Assembly (NCBI GenBank): GCA_024349245.1 | Contig: JALDNG010000001.1 | Coordinates: forward strand, 6,405,501-6,469,500 | Direction of reading: 5' to 3' | DNA: 64,000 nt | DNA from: Neodontobutis hainanensis | Taxonomy: Eukaryota > Chordata > Actinopteri > Gobiiformes > Odontobutidae | The notes under the pieces: generated by a model | What the model was told of the DNA's origin: nothing | The model's input: only the letters and a program-made list of their open reading frames with translations | Database searches by the model: none | Translations under genes and position numbers: made by a program | Shown here: positions 25,201-35,285 of the stretch, in pieces | Layout: each line of letters starts with the position of its first letter | Numbering within the stretch: position 1 is the first letter of the stretch

Positions 25201-27001
25201 CAAACATTTATTTTCATTTAAATTGTGTTGGGCAGAAAATTAAAGTAATAAAAAAAAAAATGATAAAATTACACTTGATTTTTTTTAGGTGAGACTGTAA
25301 GAGATTAAATGAAAGAAAGTTTTTTAATGTTTTCATCATATCCCAGCTCTTGAGCCTAAAAAAACAAAACTAAGGCACTGGCTACACGTACGCGCGTTTT
25401 TAAAAGTACCTCCGTCCACACAGCTCGACTGTAAACCAAGCGTCTCTCATGGAACGTGACCTAAAAATAAAATCTCCGATTTAAAGTGTTAAATGATCTC
25501 CGATTTTATTTTTTTAAATTCGATTTGCAATTTTTTTCAGATTTTTTTTTTCAGACCGTGCCCCTTTCCTATCGTATGCGGTGCTTTGTGAAAAGGATTC
25601 GGCTACAGTTAGCTGTTTTTTAGCTAAGGTTTGTTGGACACTGCGGGTTTGTTCGTCTCGGAAAGACTGGCATTTTTCATATTCGGCTGGATGTCTCTGT
25701 TTCAGGTGTTGGAATAGGTTTGTGGTGCTGCTGCCTTTGACTACACTACACTCTTCTGAAAAGATCAACGATGCTTAGTCTGAAGAAAACAGTGATTGAT
25801 TTGCGTCACAAATGCCGAGTTGTTAAAGTGTTAAATGTGTGTTTACACTACATTTAGTCATTTAGCAGAAACTTTTATCCAAAGCGACTTAATTATGCTT
25901 CAATTCACCAGTGTTACATTTGACACCACTGGAGGCAAGGTGGGTTAAGTGTCTTGCCCAAAGACACAATGACAGTATAAACTGTGGGGAGAGCAGGAAT
26001 CAAACCGCCAACCTTCTGGTTATAGGACGACCGCTCTACCACTGAGCCACTGCGCCACAGTAAAAACAGAAGAATGGATTTCCAGCAGACGATGTGGTAA
26101 GTTGTGCAGTAGCACATGAGTGCTTCAGACTGTGATGTAATAAAACTAAATTCACAGTAATGTGGTCTGCTGTGGTTGCTGTACATGCTTAATACACACA
26201 TCAACAACCATGACGTCAGCGCGGATACTGACATCTCTGTTTTGTCCGTCCACATGTCTCCATTGCATCTGGAGTTTTTGAAAACGTAGCACTCACCAGG
26301 ACAGGAACTGAAAACTTTGTTTACGTTTGAACGAAAGTGACAATCGCAGAGAAAAGTATGCATTTATAAAATTATAAAAATACCTGTGTGTAACCAGTGC
26401 CTAAAGCACATTCTTATTCTTATTTAGACTCAGCTACATCCAGAAACTAAGTCTGGCACAGGTTAGACCTGACAGACCTAAGTCCAGACCCGAGTCCAGA
26501 CCTCAGTCCAGACTTGACAGACCTAAGTCCAGACCCGAGTCCAGACCTCAGTCCAGACCTGACAACCCGAAGTCCAGACCTCAGTCCAGACTTGACAGAC
26601 CTAAGTCCAGACCTCAGTCCAGACCTCAGTCCAGACTTGACAGACCTAAGTCCAGACCCAAGTCCAGACCTCAGTCCAGACTTGACAGAGTCCTGCCTGG
26701 AACTGCAGATGAAACCATAAATCACTGTAAATGGATGATTTATGGAGCATTCATTTGTGATAAAGACCAGACTCTGAACTGGACCATAAACTAGCAAGAC
26801 TCTGCACCAGAGCCTTACACCTGGATTAGTCCTGGTTTTGACCTGGTCTTTTCTCTTGTGTGACTTTATGATCCATAATCCTCCGATGATCATTAATCCT
26901 TGATGAGATTTTCTCACCGAGTCGCAGTCCTCGAAGTCCTTGTCCACAGAGTCCATTGACTCCGGACTTAGCCCCGACTCGAACTCTGTCTGTTGCTCCA
27001 T
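5825..27001 (-). CDS. ppip5k1: ppip5k1: inositol hexakisphosphate / diphosphoinositol-pentakisphosphate kinase (3' end missing)
   Basis: Cytosolic bifunctional enzyme of inositol pyrophosphate metabolism: an N-terminal ATP-grasp kinase makes 1-diphospho products from InsP6 and 5-InsP7, and a histidine-phosphatase-like domain opposes it (known for the family). Coding exons, 5' to 3': 27001-26918, 24939-24753, 24558-24468, 21962-21877, 21809-21655, 20759-20658, 20584-20423, 20242-20121, 19429-19328, 16134-16048, 15915-15840, 14841-14732, 13946-13861, 13260-13135, 10198-10077, 9486-9310, 9238-9097, 7844-7621, 7275-7148, 7011-6897, 6780-6673, 6447-6331, 6255-6115, 5927-5825. All have GT-AG borders and phases close to 984 codons plus one base. 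PPIP5K1 rather than PPIP5K2 is favoured by GICAMMKKS, ILERLCRFD and PVMLTAMEKLVARKV. The last exon ends in a strong donor, so the Ser-rich tail continues, probably off the left edge. The start Met (27001) is the first in-frame ATG in the acidic first exon; an upstream start is not excluded. Confidence 0.93.
7806..7996 (-). repeat. 76-bp tandem triplication of the ppip5k1 exon 18 splice acceptor
   Basis: Three copies (starting 7806, 7882, 7958) each contain about 39 bases of the exon's 5' end plus 37 bases of intron including CTGTCAG. Only the copy nearest the exon body leads into the full exon. The two extra exon pieces run into an in-frame TAG (CTG ATG CTG TAG), so their use would truncate the protein unless they were spliced out again. 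Confidence 0.9.
8020..8960. other. Intron 17 repeat remnants
   Basis: 8325-8440 encodes a scrap of LINE protein (LVWEEFSETVEEDYRSASRY) related to the 45769-46197 fragment. The rest is AT-rich and unrecognised up to the Tc1-like end at 8940. Confidence 0.5.
8940..9060. mobile_element. Tc1-like transposon end (solo left terminus)
   Basis: ACTCACCTAAAGGATTATTA followed by the typical non-coding continuation (GACCCCCTTTCGCCTTCAGA, GGTGCTGAAGGAATGGACAG). It lies 37 bases from ppip5k1 exon 17 and is cut off without a matching right end. Confidence 0.7.
10382..10890. mobile_element. MITE-like element with terminal inverted repeats
   Basis: The left end GCTTCATTTATAAAAAGTTT and the right end (AAATTTTTATAAATGAGGC) are inverted copies about 500 bases apart. 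There is no transposase. It sits in ppip5k1 intron 14. Confidence 0.6.
10891..13134. other. Rest of ppip5k1 intron 14
   Basis: About 2.2 kb without a recognisable gene. It contains poly-A/T tracts (11296-11313, 11381-11390) and short repeat remnants such as 12380-12440 (CTCTAGTGACTAAAA-type). Small ORFs here have no family likeness. Confidence 0.4.
16190..17350 (+). mobile_element. LINE fragment, RT-bearing, Rex6/R4-like (pseudogene)
   Basis: Plus-strand pieces in changing frames read ITVADIQERVSGMKNWTAP-like sequence, then SNCGIYQGDALFPLLFCIGL, HHLYMDDIKLYAKSKRDIDS (the YMDD catalytic box) and a C-terminal part up to about 17340. Several frameshifts and internal deletions are present. The 44515-45140 copy is the same family in the other orientation. 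The clade assignment is from memory of fish repeats and is tentative. Confidence 0.75.
17525..17696 (+). mobile_element. tRNA-headed SINE
   Basis: Starts with an A-box-like TAGTTCAGTGGGTAGAGCGG and a decayed B box (GTTTCGATTCTC), then the body TTGGGCAAGACACTTAACCC and GCCTCCAGTGGCTGT. It forms an inverted pair with 17990-18222. Confidence 0.75.
17700..18478. mobile_element. TIR-like element interrupted by a SINE
   Basis: The left part has ATTCGCCAGCG repeated three times and GTGTTCACACCC; the right part ends in GGCGTTCTTCGCG and GGTGTGAACACTC, a roughly inverted arrangement. A minus-strand SINE (17990-18222) is nested inside. No transposase is recognised. Confidence 0.5.
17990..18222 (-). 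mobile_element. tRNA-headed SINE, nearly full length
   Basis: Reverse complement carries the tRNA-like head (CAGTAGCTCAGTGGGTAGAG, then GGTTCGATTCCCACTC), the body ACACTTAACCCACCTTGCCT, and the tail AAGTCGCTTTGGATAAAAGC. Confidence 0.85.
18480..19225. mobile_element. Element with TTAATCGCGATTAATCGC / TTAACGCGCTAAC ends
   Basis: The left end is GATTAAAGAGTTTAATCGCG; the right end has GCGTTAACGCAATAATAACG and TAACTTGCCCAGC. The right 170 bases recur inverted at 44048-44240 (GGGCAAGTTAACGTC, GAAAGATGTCGGTCTGAAGA). A (TA)n run follows at 19222-19251. No reading frame is convincing. Confidence 0.55.
20813..21620. mobile_element. Non-autonomous hAT-like element with 8-bp target duplication
   Basis: Starts CAGTGGTTCT and ends AGAACTACTG (inverted copies with one mismatch). 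It is flanked by a perfect 8-base direct repeat ACCTAGAC (20805-20812 and 21621-21628), the hAT signature. It is 808 bases with no transposase and sits between ppip5k1 exons 5 and 6, only 34 bases from exon 5. Confidence 0.85.
21963..24467. other. ppip5k1 intron 3, repeat remnants
   Basis: 22050-22880 resembles decayed non-LTR LINE sequence on the minus strand, with no intact frame. About 22895-24110 is bounded by GTTGCACGGTGTATTGATAC and TAATACTGGTATTGTGATTC and may be one decayed DNA element. The rest is AT-rich and unrecognised. Confidence 0.35.
25371..26404 (-). mobile_element. DNA transposon fragment with a BED zinc-finger reading frame
   Basis: Inverted ends (AGGCACTGGCTACACGTA and ...TGTGTAACCAGTGCCT) enclose a minus-strand ORF (25768-25514) reading SSTTNLFQHLKQRHPAEYEK, the zinc-binding part of a BED finger as found at the N-terminus of hAT transposases. 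The catalytic part is missing, and a SINE (25845-26058) sits inside. Confidence 0.65.
25845..26058 (-). mobile_element. tRNA-headed SINE
   Basis: Reverse complement has GCGCAGTGGCTCAGTGGTAG, GGTTTGATTCCTGCTC, the TGTCTTTGGGCAAGACACTT body and the AAGTCGCTTTGGATAAAAGT tail. Confidence 0.85.
26455..26700. repeat. 12-bp minisatellite in ppip5k1 intron 1
   Basis: About 20 units alternating AGTCCAGACCTC / AGTCCAGACCCG with TTGACAGACCTA. The period is a multiple of three, so all frames stay open and spurious ORFs arise. Confidence 0.85.
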
Positions 27002-27202
27002 GTTCTGTTCTTCTGTTGGAGCCTCAGACTCTTCTCTGTCGAAGGAAAACCAGACTTTATCCTTAAACGAATCAGGTTTAGTTCTATTCACTTTTCCAGT
27101 TTGAACACTCAGATGATTGCAAAATAAATATTACAGAAATAAATTAAAAATTGGAGTCAAAATGGTTCCAAAGAATTAAAACTCAGAGTAAAGAGTCTTT
27201 AC

Positions 27203-27341
27203 CTTGGTCCAGGTCTTGGTCGTCATCTTCTCCACAGACGCCTAACACAAAAACCCGCCCCCTCTGACATCATGCTGATGTCATACCTGTAGGCCCCGCC
27301 CCTCGAACAGGTGAGGCCTCCATCAGAACGGGATTCAGTCT
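27203..27341 (-). other. Possible 5' leader exon(s) of ppip5k1
   Basis: A minus-strand acceptor (TCTGTCTCAG, exon edge near 27340) and a donor (exon edge 27203, GTAAAG) could bound a leader exon. An in-frame acidic reading (GEDDDQDLDQ) runs into the donor at 27203 and could join the AAGAG start of the next exon near 27033. Extending it to an upstream ATG would need an intron of only about 45 bases, which is too short to trust. I therefore treat this as untranslated leader with low confidence. Confidence 0.3.
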
Positions 27342-28139
27342 GAGACAGAACGAAGAGGACAGTTTAAAAAAAAATTATCTTTCACTAGAATTATGAATAT
27401 TCATGTTTCTGTCACAAACTGATGAATAACTTCTAAAAAGTTGAATACCTAGGGTTAAGTTAAACCCGGGGTTAGGGTGAAGGCTGTGAGATAAACAGCT
27501 ACTCTGAACTAACTCTGTCTCTGGTGGAAAGAGTTTTTAGTGTCGATGCTATGCCAGTTATGTGCTATCATTAGTACTACCCCACTATGCTCACATTAAT
27601 GTAAGAAATTATTTTACAATAACTCAAAACATAACCAAGGTCCAATCTTAGTTTAGATTGCACTTGTGGATAACTGAGCTCCAGAGATATATCAAGACCA
27701 AAATATTCTGTGTCCAGACTTAAACTCAAAGTCCATAAACGTTCTATGATACAAAAACATCTAAAATGTGCTATGAAGGATGTTTACCGGATCAGGTTAT
27801 GGCTTTGAACAAAGGTAACAGTTCAGTGTAAAGACTCCGTGAGTACATAAGACCAACACAGACTGACCCAGAATGATTTAGATACATTTATATTATATTA
27901 TATCATAATTCTTCAAAAGGAAACGTTCTAACCCCAGCTCAGAGGAGGAGTCTGCAGAGGGTTTATGATGCAGCTGCTTCAATAAACAGAGCTGCCCCAG
28001 AGTTTTACAGATTCAGATAAAACCATCCTCAGTTTCTTTCTTTAACTTTACTTTAGTGAGAAATGGTTCAGATCCAGTCAGTCCAAGTCTAAACAAAGTC
28101 CGGCTTCGGAAACTCCCGGAAACAGCCGAACTCTGTCGG

Positions 28140-28400
28140 AGACAAACTTCAGGAAAAGGACAAAGGGCGCGTTCCCGCCCGTTCTTGGTCGCACACGGAG
28201 CAGGACTCACCGGGGCGTGAGCGCGAGGCTCGTGCTCGGCTCTGGTCCCAGTTAGGCTCGGTCCAGGTCTTGGTTTTGTTTAAGTTGAGATGGGTCAAGA
28301 CCCGGGTCTAACTTCTGTTTGAGGTCAAGGATAAGTCTCGCGAGACTCGATGGCTACGAGACCATACGAGACCGTCTCTGATTGTTTTGTTTTTAAATAA
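28140..28400 (-). promoter_or_regulatory. ppip5k1: Putative ppip5k1 promoter and noncoding first exon
   Basis: This stretch is much richer in CpG than its surroundings (28160-28245 and 28335-28375). It contains the palindrome TCTCGCGAGA at 28336-28345, known from TATA-less vertebrate promoters. A minus-strand donor (GTGAGTCC) lies at 28210-28203, giving a plausible noncoding exon from about 28330 down to 28211. A second noncoding or N-terminal exon may end at the donor at 27202-27201. The exact transcription start cannot be read from sequence. Confidence 0.55.
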
Positions 28401-28633
28401 AGTTTTCAGAGGCGGGTCCGTAGCGCCCTCTTTGGGGAACTCGCTGGAACTGCAGCGGGCTTTCTCTGGTATTTTCATTAGACATCTCTTTATTTATTCA
28501 GAGTCCTATTTGTTTGGTTTGTTTCATAAATTTGCCCTTTTTTTCTTTAACTTAAAAAAAAAAACTCAAATCTGTCGCTGTTTTTTCACCTGAACTTGTC
28601 ACAACACTGACTTAAACACTGCTTAAATTAAAG

Positions 28634-28800
28634 AGGGCGCAGTGGCTCAGTGGTAGAGTGGGCGGTTCTATACCCACTCTCCCCACAGTTGGGCTGGACA
28701 CTTAACCCACATTGCCTCCAGCGGCTGTAACACTGGTAATTAGAAGCTCAATGTAAGTCGCTTTGGATAAAAGCGTCTGCTAAATGAATAAATGTAAATA
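28634..28800 (+). mobile_element. tRNA-headed SINE, complete but shortened body
   Basis: Head GCGCAGTGGCTCAGTGGTAG, then GGACACTTAACCCACATTGC, and the tail AAGTCGCTTTGGATAAAAGC ... TAAATGAATAAATGTAAATA. Lies just upstream of the ppip5k1 promoter. Confidence 0.85.
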
Positions 28801-28842
28801 TAGATGTAATGTAAAGAACAGGCCTAAACAAGGTCCAGACCA

Positions 28843-30467
28843 GGGCCCTGTAGTACCTACCCCGGATATGTCTACCTTACAGTTAGACAAAACCTTAAAC
28901 AATCCCAGTTTGAATCTGTGATATCACGAAGCCGGTAATCAACTCTAGAGTTAACCCTAGGTTTCTCTGGAGTGAGTCGGCACTAAATACCCAATCACAG
29001 CTGGAGAGTTAACACAAGGAAAAACACAAAGTATGATCAACTCCAGCAGCAGAGACTGAATGAACAGCACAGACTCACAAAGATCTAAAGACTAACAACA
29101 ACAGAAGTGTGGACTTTGAGTTTTAAATGCAGCATTAAAATAACCATTAATCTCAACATAACTGACAATAAAACCTATTGTGTCAATGTCATTCCGGTGT
29201 TTATATGTATGAAATGACTTTACAGTGTTGCTAGATCTCTGTACATTTGTGCTCCAGTCAGCCGGCGCTCGTGCAGACACTTTTTTCTGTCTCTGTGCTG
29301 CGTCTTTCCCTCCTCCTCGACACCGGTGCCTTGGTCACGATTGGTCTGTGTTTCAATATTGTGTCTAGATGTTTTTTCTCAATAATTGTTATTTTTTATT
29401 TATTTTTTGAAGAGAAGGAATCAATAGAAAGGAAGTAGAATTCAGTGTTTGTCAGTCAGGTGTTGACGGAAGAGATGTGTTTTCAGGCATTTTTTTAAAG
29501 ATGGCTACAGAATCTGCTGATCTTGTAGCAGCAGGTAGATCATTCCACCAATGTGGAACAGATCCAGAGAGAGTACGTGAGAGTGATTTTTCTCCTTTTT
29601 GGGATGGTACCACCAGACGTTGTTCATTTGCAGAGCGCAGGGATCTTGTAGGAACATAGGTCTGTATTATTGAGTGAAGATATGGAGGTGTGGAACCAGT
29701 GGTGGTCTTGTAGGCCAAGAGCATAGCTTAGAACTTGATGCTGGTGTCGGTCGAGCCAGTGTAACCTAATGAAGAGAGGAGTTACGTGCGCTCTCTTCGG
29801 TTGGATTTCTGGCAGTGCTGGACGGTGTAATGGTTGATGAGCCTAGTTGAATGGAGAGGTTGTGGGGGATCTTTGGGTTGACCGGAATCACAAGCAGTTC
29901 TGTTTTTGCAAGGTTCAGCTGCAGGCGATGGTCCTTCATCCAAAGTGAGATGTCACTCAAGCATGCCAAGATGCGAGCAGAGACCGTGGGATAGTCAGGT
30001 TGATCCATAACAATAATTGATCCACAGATTATGGATACAGATGTTTATCACATTCTAAAACATTGCTACTTATCTTAAGAACTGAAACTTTATTATCTAT
30101 AATGTATTAACTAGGAAATATTGGTGTTCAAGCCTGCTTTTTATACAAATTGTTAGCGTTGTATTTAATAAAAAAAATCTACTAATCCAGCATTAGACAG
30201 GGCTCTAAACCAGGTCTAAACCAGGGTCCTGGAGGAGGTCAGAGGTAAGTTCAAGGTAAACCCTGAATTTTCAGTTTCAAAAGCTGGTTCACTTTCTCTC
30301 TTTTAACTCAGGCTGAGTAACACCGCTTCTGAGAGAAAACCAGAGTTAACAGAATGAGTTGATAACCCACTTCGTGATATCAATGATCCCAGACCGAGAT
30401 TGTTTTGTTCAGCTGGGTAGGAGAGACATATCCGGGGTAGGTTCAACTGGGTTTGTAATCCAGGGCC
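28843..30467. mobile_element. TIR-bounded DNA element containing a nested LINE
   Basis: Starts GGGCCCTG and ends CCAGGGCC. A perfect 19-base inverted pair, ACCTACCCCGGATATGTCT (28855-28873) against 30424-30442, lies just inside, followed by further decayed inverted similarity (TGATATCACGAAG against CTTCGTGATATCA). No transposase is readable. A minus-strand L2-like LINE piece sits at 29430-30008. Confidence 0.75.
29430..30008 (-). mobile_element. L2-like LINE fragment (second copy)
   Basis: Reads MLLAYKTTTGS, YVPTRSLRSANEQRLVVPSQ and PHWWNDLPAATRSADSVAIF, and, after a deletion near 29805, LWMKDHRLQLNLAKTELLVI upstream. Same family as 195-1010. Confidence 0.8.
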
Positions 30468-32407
30468 AAGGTCTGTAAAGGCTTAGTTCTGGACTCAGAT
30501 CAGAACCAGGTCCAGAGGAGTTCCATCCTCAACTCTGGTGAAGAACTGGAGAGTGAATCCCGAGCGCCGTAGACGTCTGAACGAGCCCAAACAGCAAGAG
30601 TGCATGCGATCAAGTGAGACAGGAGGGACAGGTGAGAGACAGCTGACAGGGAAAGAAGCTGACACAAACCGGGATTGGAGTAAAATATTTACAGACCAGG
30701 ACTAAACCAGATCAAAAGAGGTACCATTTGTCTGATGAAACAAGAAATAGACTAGAAATCTAGACACAGGTTTTCAGTGTTTCTTCGGTTTACAGAGAAA
30801 TGAAACAACCCTGGACCTGGATCCGAGCCTGGGAACTAGATTTACTGATCAAACATTTTTTATTAGAACTGAACCAGGACTAAACTAGATCTGATCCAAT
30901 TCTAAACCAGGTCTAACTAAGTCCAAAGCCTGGTCTGATCCAGAACTCTCCTCCTCTCAGTTTTTCCCTCAATGTTCACGGTTTACCCCTGTTATTCCTA
31001 TATTCATGTTTTTCCGGGCGGCCCCTCCTCAGACTCACACAGAGGCTAAATGTTGAAGTAAAGAGAATAAGGCTTCTTTCAGCTCCAGACTCTGCAGCTG
31101 TCTCCGACTCAGCCACTCTCTTCTGCAATACTTCTGCAGGTAGGGTACTGCTTTATTCAAGTTTTATACGAGAAATATACACTCAAGACATGTTAATTGA
31201 GGAAATATCTACTTCTACGTAAGAATGGATTTATGTGAGAAAATATAAAGAAATCATGTTATTCACATTTTATGAGACAATACAAATTTACCACTCAATT
31301 CTACAAGAAATCTATCTAAAACAGGACTAAAGAACAGTTTTGTGACATTTTGATTCAATGTGATCTCACTCTGGTCCTGGTCTGGACCTGGTCTGGACTC
31401 CAGTTCTGATGATGAGATATTTTAGTTTTGTTTAAAACATAAAACCCATGTCTTGTCAGATGCATCATGATAAACAGAAACAGACAAGTGGCAAATATTT
31501 TACTCTTTATTTTGTCTCCTTTATATATATATTTTTTTTATTTTTAAGTTGCTTTTCAACTCAAACATTAATTTTCTCTAAGGCAACCAACAACCAGTGT
31601 TGTGTTTTTTGTTCTAAAATTGCAAATGCATTCATTGATGATGATTATTACACATTATTACACAAATTTATATAATGAACCTTTTAGAGTCTATTTGACA
31701 GTTTACATTGGTAAAGGTCTGTGAAGTGCAGATATGTGACAGAAAGCCGCTGTAGACCTGGATCTGACCTGGATCTGACCTGGATCTGACCTGGATCTGA
31801 CTGGTCCATGTTCCTCTTTTCCATTCAACAGCAGCGTGATTCTGAAACTTAATACCCTCTGATGCAGCGTGAAGGATCTGAGGTGTCTCTCTCCTGCTGC
31901 ATGTTCAGGTGCCACATTTATAAAGCCTGCATTCACTTTTGCAAAAAAGTCTGGATCTATAAAAGTCCAACTGGACCCGAAACTGTGGCATAAACATTTA
32001 AGCCACGGTTTTGGGTGAAAAAAATTTTGGGCTCTGTATTTATGAAAGTGAGGTTGATCAAAGCCGCGCACGTTGACCGGAGCTCAGTGGCTCTGGCTCT
32101 GTGTTGGTCCTGTCGTGGAGTGTGTTGTCAAGTGAGCTGATCTCAGGCTGGATTTGACTCTAGACGCCTCATTCTATTTTTATAAGTTATTGCATCAAAC
32201 ATCAAAATGTTCCAGTGATACCACTAATGTGAATCAGGTACTCAGGTTTAAAGCTTTTTTAAAATATTTTTAAATATTAAGAAGACCAGGCCATGACCAG
32301 CCCAAACAGGATTTGTAAATTAACATTAGCAATAACCTTATGCAACGCATCAGTTGCAAGTTTTATATTCGTAACTATGGTTGACTCCATTGTCCCTGAC
32401 AAATACA

Positions 32408-32482
<75 letters not shown>

Positions 32483-33689
32483 ACAAACCAAGGAGCAGAC
32501 CAGGACCAGACCAGGACCAGTACCAGGATAATTGATGTGTTTCCTGTCATGATTCTACTCTGATAAAGGACATAGGTAATTCATCAGTTCTAGGTTTTAC
32601 TCAGAAGTATTGTTCTCAAACTGTGGGACGAGGACCACAGATAGTACTTAGGGAGAATCAGAAATGTATTTTTCCAGATTGAAAACTACAGGAAATGTAG
32701 TTTTTCTCTGGCGTTAAAACTAGTTAAACAAAAGGCTTAGTCCTGCTTTTGTTTTTTACTCCTCAAAATTATATAACCTCAGTTTTCTCTGACAAACCTC
32801 ATCCTGTAATTATCTCTTCCTCGGTAAACACCTTGTGACTGAAGCCAATATTTATTCTTGTTTTACGTTGCCTTCACTGTTTAGGTATTTTGATCTGTTT
32901 CTCTGTAAAAAGACGTGTTCAGAGCTGAATTTAGGCTGTGTCCGAATGCACTCCCTAGTCCCTAACCCCTCAGTAATTAGCAGCACAATAGAGAGGACTA
33001 TGTAGCGCACTCAATTAATGAACGGTTTCAGACACTACACAATTGTTTTTCTGTTACCATTAGTCACTCTAGGGTTACTCTAGTTTACATGTTAAAAAAA
33101 CTCTGATAATGGACTTCTGTTATAAATCACAAAACTTATATAATAAGTGATAAAGTATTAATTTGCATTTTATTCAACAACTCTTGTTCTATTAATGACC
33201 AAAACTGACTGAATTATTAAAGCTCTTAAATGCCTCGAGAGGGAAGCTCTCAGAGGTCCGTCTGTTTGATTCAAGGTCAGCTAACTTCAGTGATTTTATA
33301 TTGTAATGGTTTATTAATAACAATTTACGACAAATTACGTTACCACAGAAAGTTAAACTTTTTCTGACTCGTTTCACTTAAGTTGTGTTCAGTTTAAAGA
33401 CATGTCACGGTTGCGGTTCTCCTCCGACCATTCACAAAGCATTGTGGGCTATTTTGACTCTAGTAACCATCACTGCTCAATTCTTTTACTGATGCATTGT
33501 GTTGCGTGTCCTGTTTTCTTCAGTGAACAGATTAACACGCGCCCCAGCTCCATTTCCACCAGAATTAGTTTCCACTCAATGCAATGAGTTTGCATTGTTG
33601 AAAAAAGTGTCTCCAGTCTTAGTCATCCACCTGCTGCCTCCATGTTTTACCCTTTAGATTTTTAAAAGAGGAGAATGCGGCTGATAGTT
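30468..33689. other. Intergenic region between ppip5k1 and acan, first part
   Basis: No coding gene seen. 30980-31140 has a GC-rich GGGCGGCCCCTCCTC stretch followed by sequence ending in CTGCAG and a good donor (GTAGGG, 31141), a possible noncoding first exon of acan (low confidence). 31751-31801 holds four copies of a GATCTGACCTG unit. 32403-32484 is an (AAAT)n microsatellite. Confidence 0.4.
32403..32484. repeat. (AAAT)n microsatellite
   Basis: About 20 uninterrupted 4-base units. Confidence 0.95.
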
Positions 33690-34385
33690 GAACCTCGGAT
33701 TCAAAAGCAACAATGTGGTTTTCGTTTCCCTCTCCAGGGTGCTAAAGAGGGTATAGAGCTGGAGGAGTTTAAGCATCTTGGTTCACGAGTGAGGGAAGGA
33801 GGGAGCGTGAGATTGATAGACGGAACGGTGCAGCTTCTACAGTGATGTGGTCGATGTACCGGTCTGTCGTGGTGAAGAAGGAGCTGAGCTGTAAGGCAAA
33901 GCTCTCAATTTACCGGTCGATCTACAAACCTACTCTCACCTATGGTCAGGACCTTTGGGTCATGACCGAAAAAACAAGATCCCGGATACAGTCAGCCAAA
34001 ATGAGCTTTCTCCGCAGAGTGGTGGGGCGCTCCCTTAGAGATAGGGAGAGGAGCTTGTTCACTTGGGAGGAGCCTAAAGTAGAGTCGCTGCTCCTCAACA
34101 TTGAGAGGAGCCAGCTGAGGCTGCTTGGGCATCTGTTTCAGATGCCTCCTGGACACCTCTGTAGGGAGGTGTTTCGGGCATGTCCCACCAGGAGGAGACC
34201 TTGGGGAAGACCTTGGAAATGCTGGAGGGACTATGTGTTTTGACTGGCCTGGGAACGCCACGGTATCCCCCGGAAGAGCTGGAGGAAGTGTCTGGGGAGG
34301 GGGAAGTCTGGGCGTCTCTGCTTAGACTGCTGCCACCGCGACCCGGCCCCGGATAAGCGGTAAAAGATGGATGGATGGATGGATT
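33690..34385 (+). mobile_element. Rex3-type (RTE clade) LINE 3' portion
   Basis: Encodes the RT C-terminal end: STVMWSMYRSVVVKKELS, AKLSIYRSIYKPTLTYGQDL, TRSRIQSAKMSFLRRVVGRS, SQLRLLGHLFQMPPG, RRPWGRPWKCWRDYV. It ends in a (GGAT)n tail at about 34368-34384, as known for Rex3. The 5' part is missing, so it is dead on arrival. Confidence 0.85.
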
Positions 34386-35285
34386 TGTAAAATCAGTACT
34401 AAGCAGTTTGTTACCACAACTCACTGATTTAGTCAATAATTCCTTACAGTCTGGAACATTTCCAAGGGCCTTAAAAACTGCTGTCATTAAGTCTCTCCTA
34501 AAGAAGAGCAGTCTTGATGCTACAGTGCTCAACAACTATCGACCCATATCAAACCTGCCATTTTTAGGGAAAGTCATTGAAAAAGTTGTATATCAGCAAC
34601 TTAATGACTTTCTATTACGTAACAACTGCTTTGCTCATTTTCAGGTCCCATCACAGACTGAGACTGCACTTATCAAAGTCACAAATGACATCCGTCTGAA
34701 CACTGACGCAAACTCTGTCTTAGTTCTGTTGGACTTGAGTGCTGTGTTTGATACAGTGGACCAAGAAATGTGTCCTGACATGTGGGGTTCCACAGGGGTC
34801 TATCTTGGGACCTCTATTATTCAATCTCTACATGCTCTCTTTAGGCCAGTTAATACACAGCTGTGACGTATCCTACCATAATTATGCAGATGACACTCAG
34901 ATTTACATTTCACTCACAGCAGGTGAAAATGGACCAATCCGTTTACTGTCACTGTCTCCAACTGAACTGAGACAAGACTGAACTAATTATTTTTGGGCCA
35001 CAGAAACAAAGAAAAAGTGTCACCTCAAGTCTCTTACTCTAAAATCTAAAAACCAGGTTAGAAATCTAGGGGTCATCAAGGAAAAATCTGGAACAACCTC
35101 AACTTTAACAATGTTACAGAGGAGGTTAAAAACCTTCCTCTTTAGCGCCACCTGCATTCAAAAACAACTGAAAGTGTTTTACCTGCCCTCTTCTTTTTTA
35201 AATTCTAAATCTTGTAAATTGTCTTTTATTTTGGTAAAGCACTTTGAGTTACCCAGTGTATAAATTGGGCTATAGAACTATTACT
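34376..35285 (+). mobile_element. L2-like LINE, central and 3' part (pseudogene)
   Basis: Reads LKTAVIKSLLKKSSLDATVL, NNYRPISNLPFLGKVIEKVV, SVLVLLDLSAVFDT, then in another frame GSILGPLLFNLYM and NYADDTQIYISL (ADD catalytic box). It ends with the 3' terminus AAGCACTTTGAGTTACCCAG. It abuts the Rex3 tail directly. The part after YADD is deleted. Confidence 0.85.

Noticed and set aside
26447..27091. 214-codon minus-strand frame ending in many RSGLRSGLGSGLRS units
   Set aside because: It runs from the real first coding exon through intron 1 into a 12-base minisatellite. Only 27001-26918 is coding.
27203..27341. N-terminal extension of ppip5k1 starting MEASPVRGAGP
   Set aside because: It needs an intron of about 45 bases, below the usual vertebrate minimum, and alternative acceptor choices; kept only as a possible leader.
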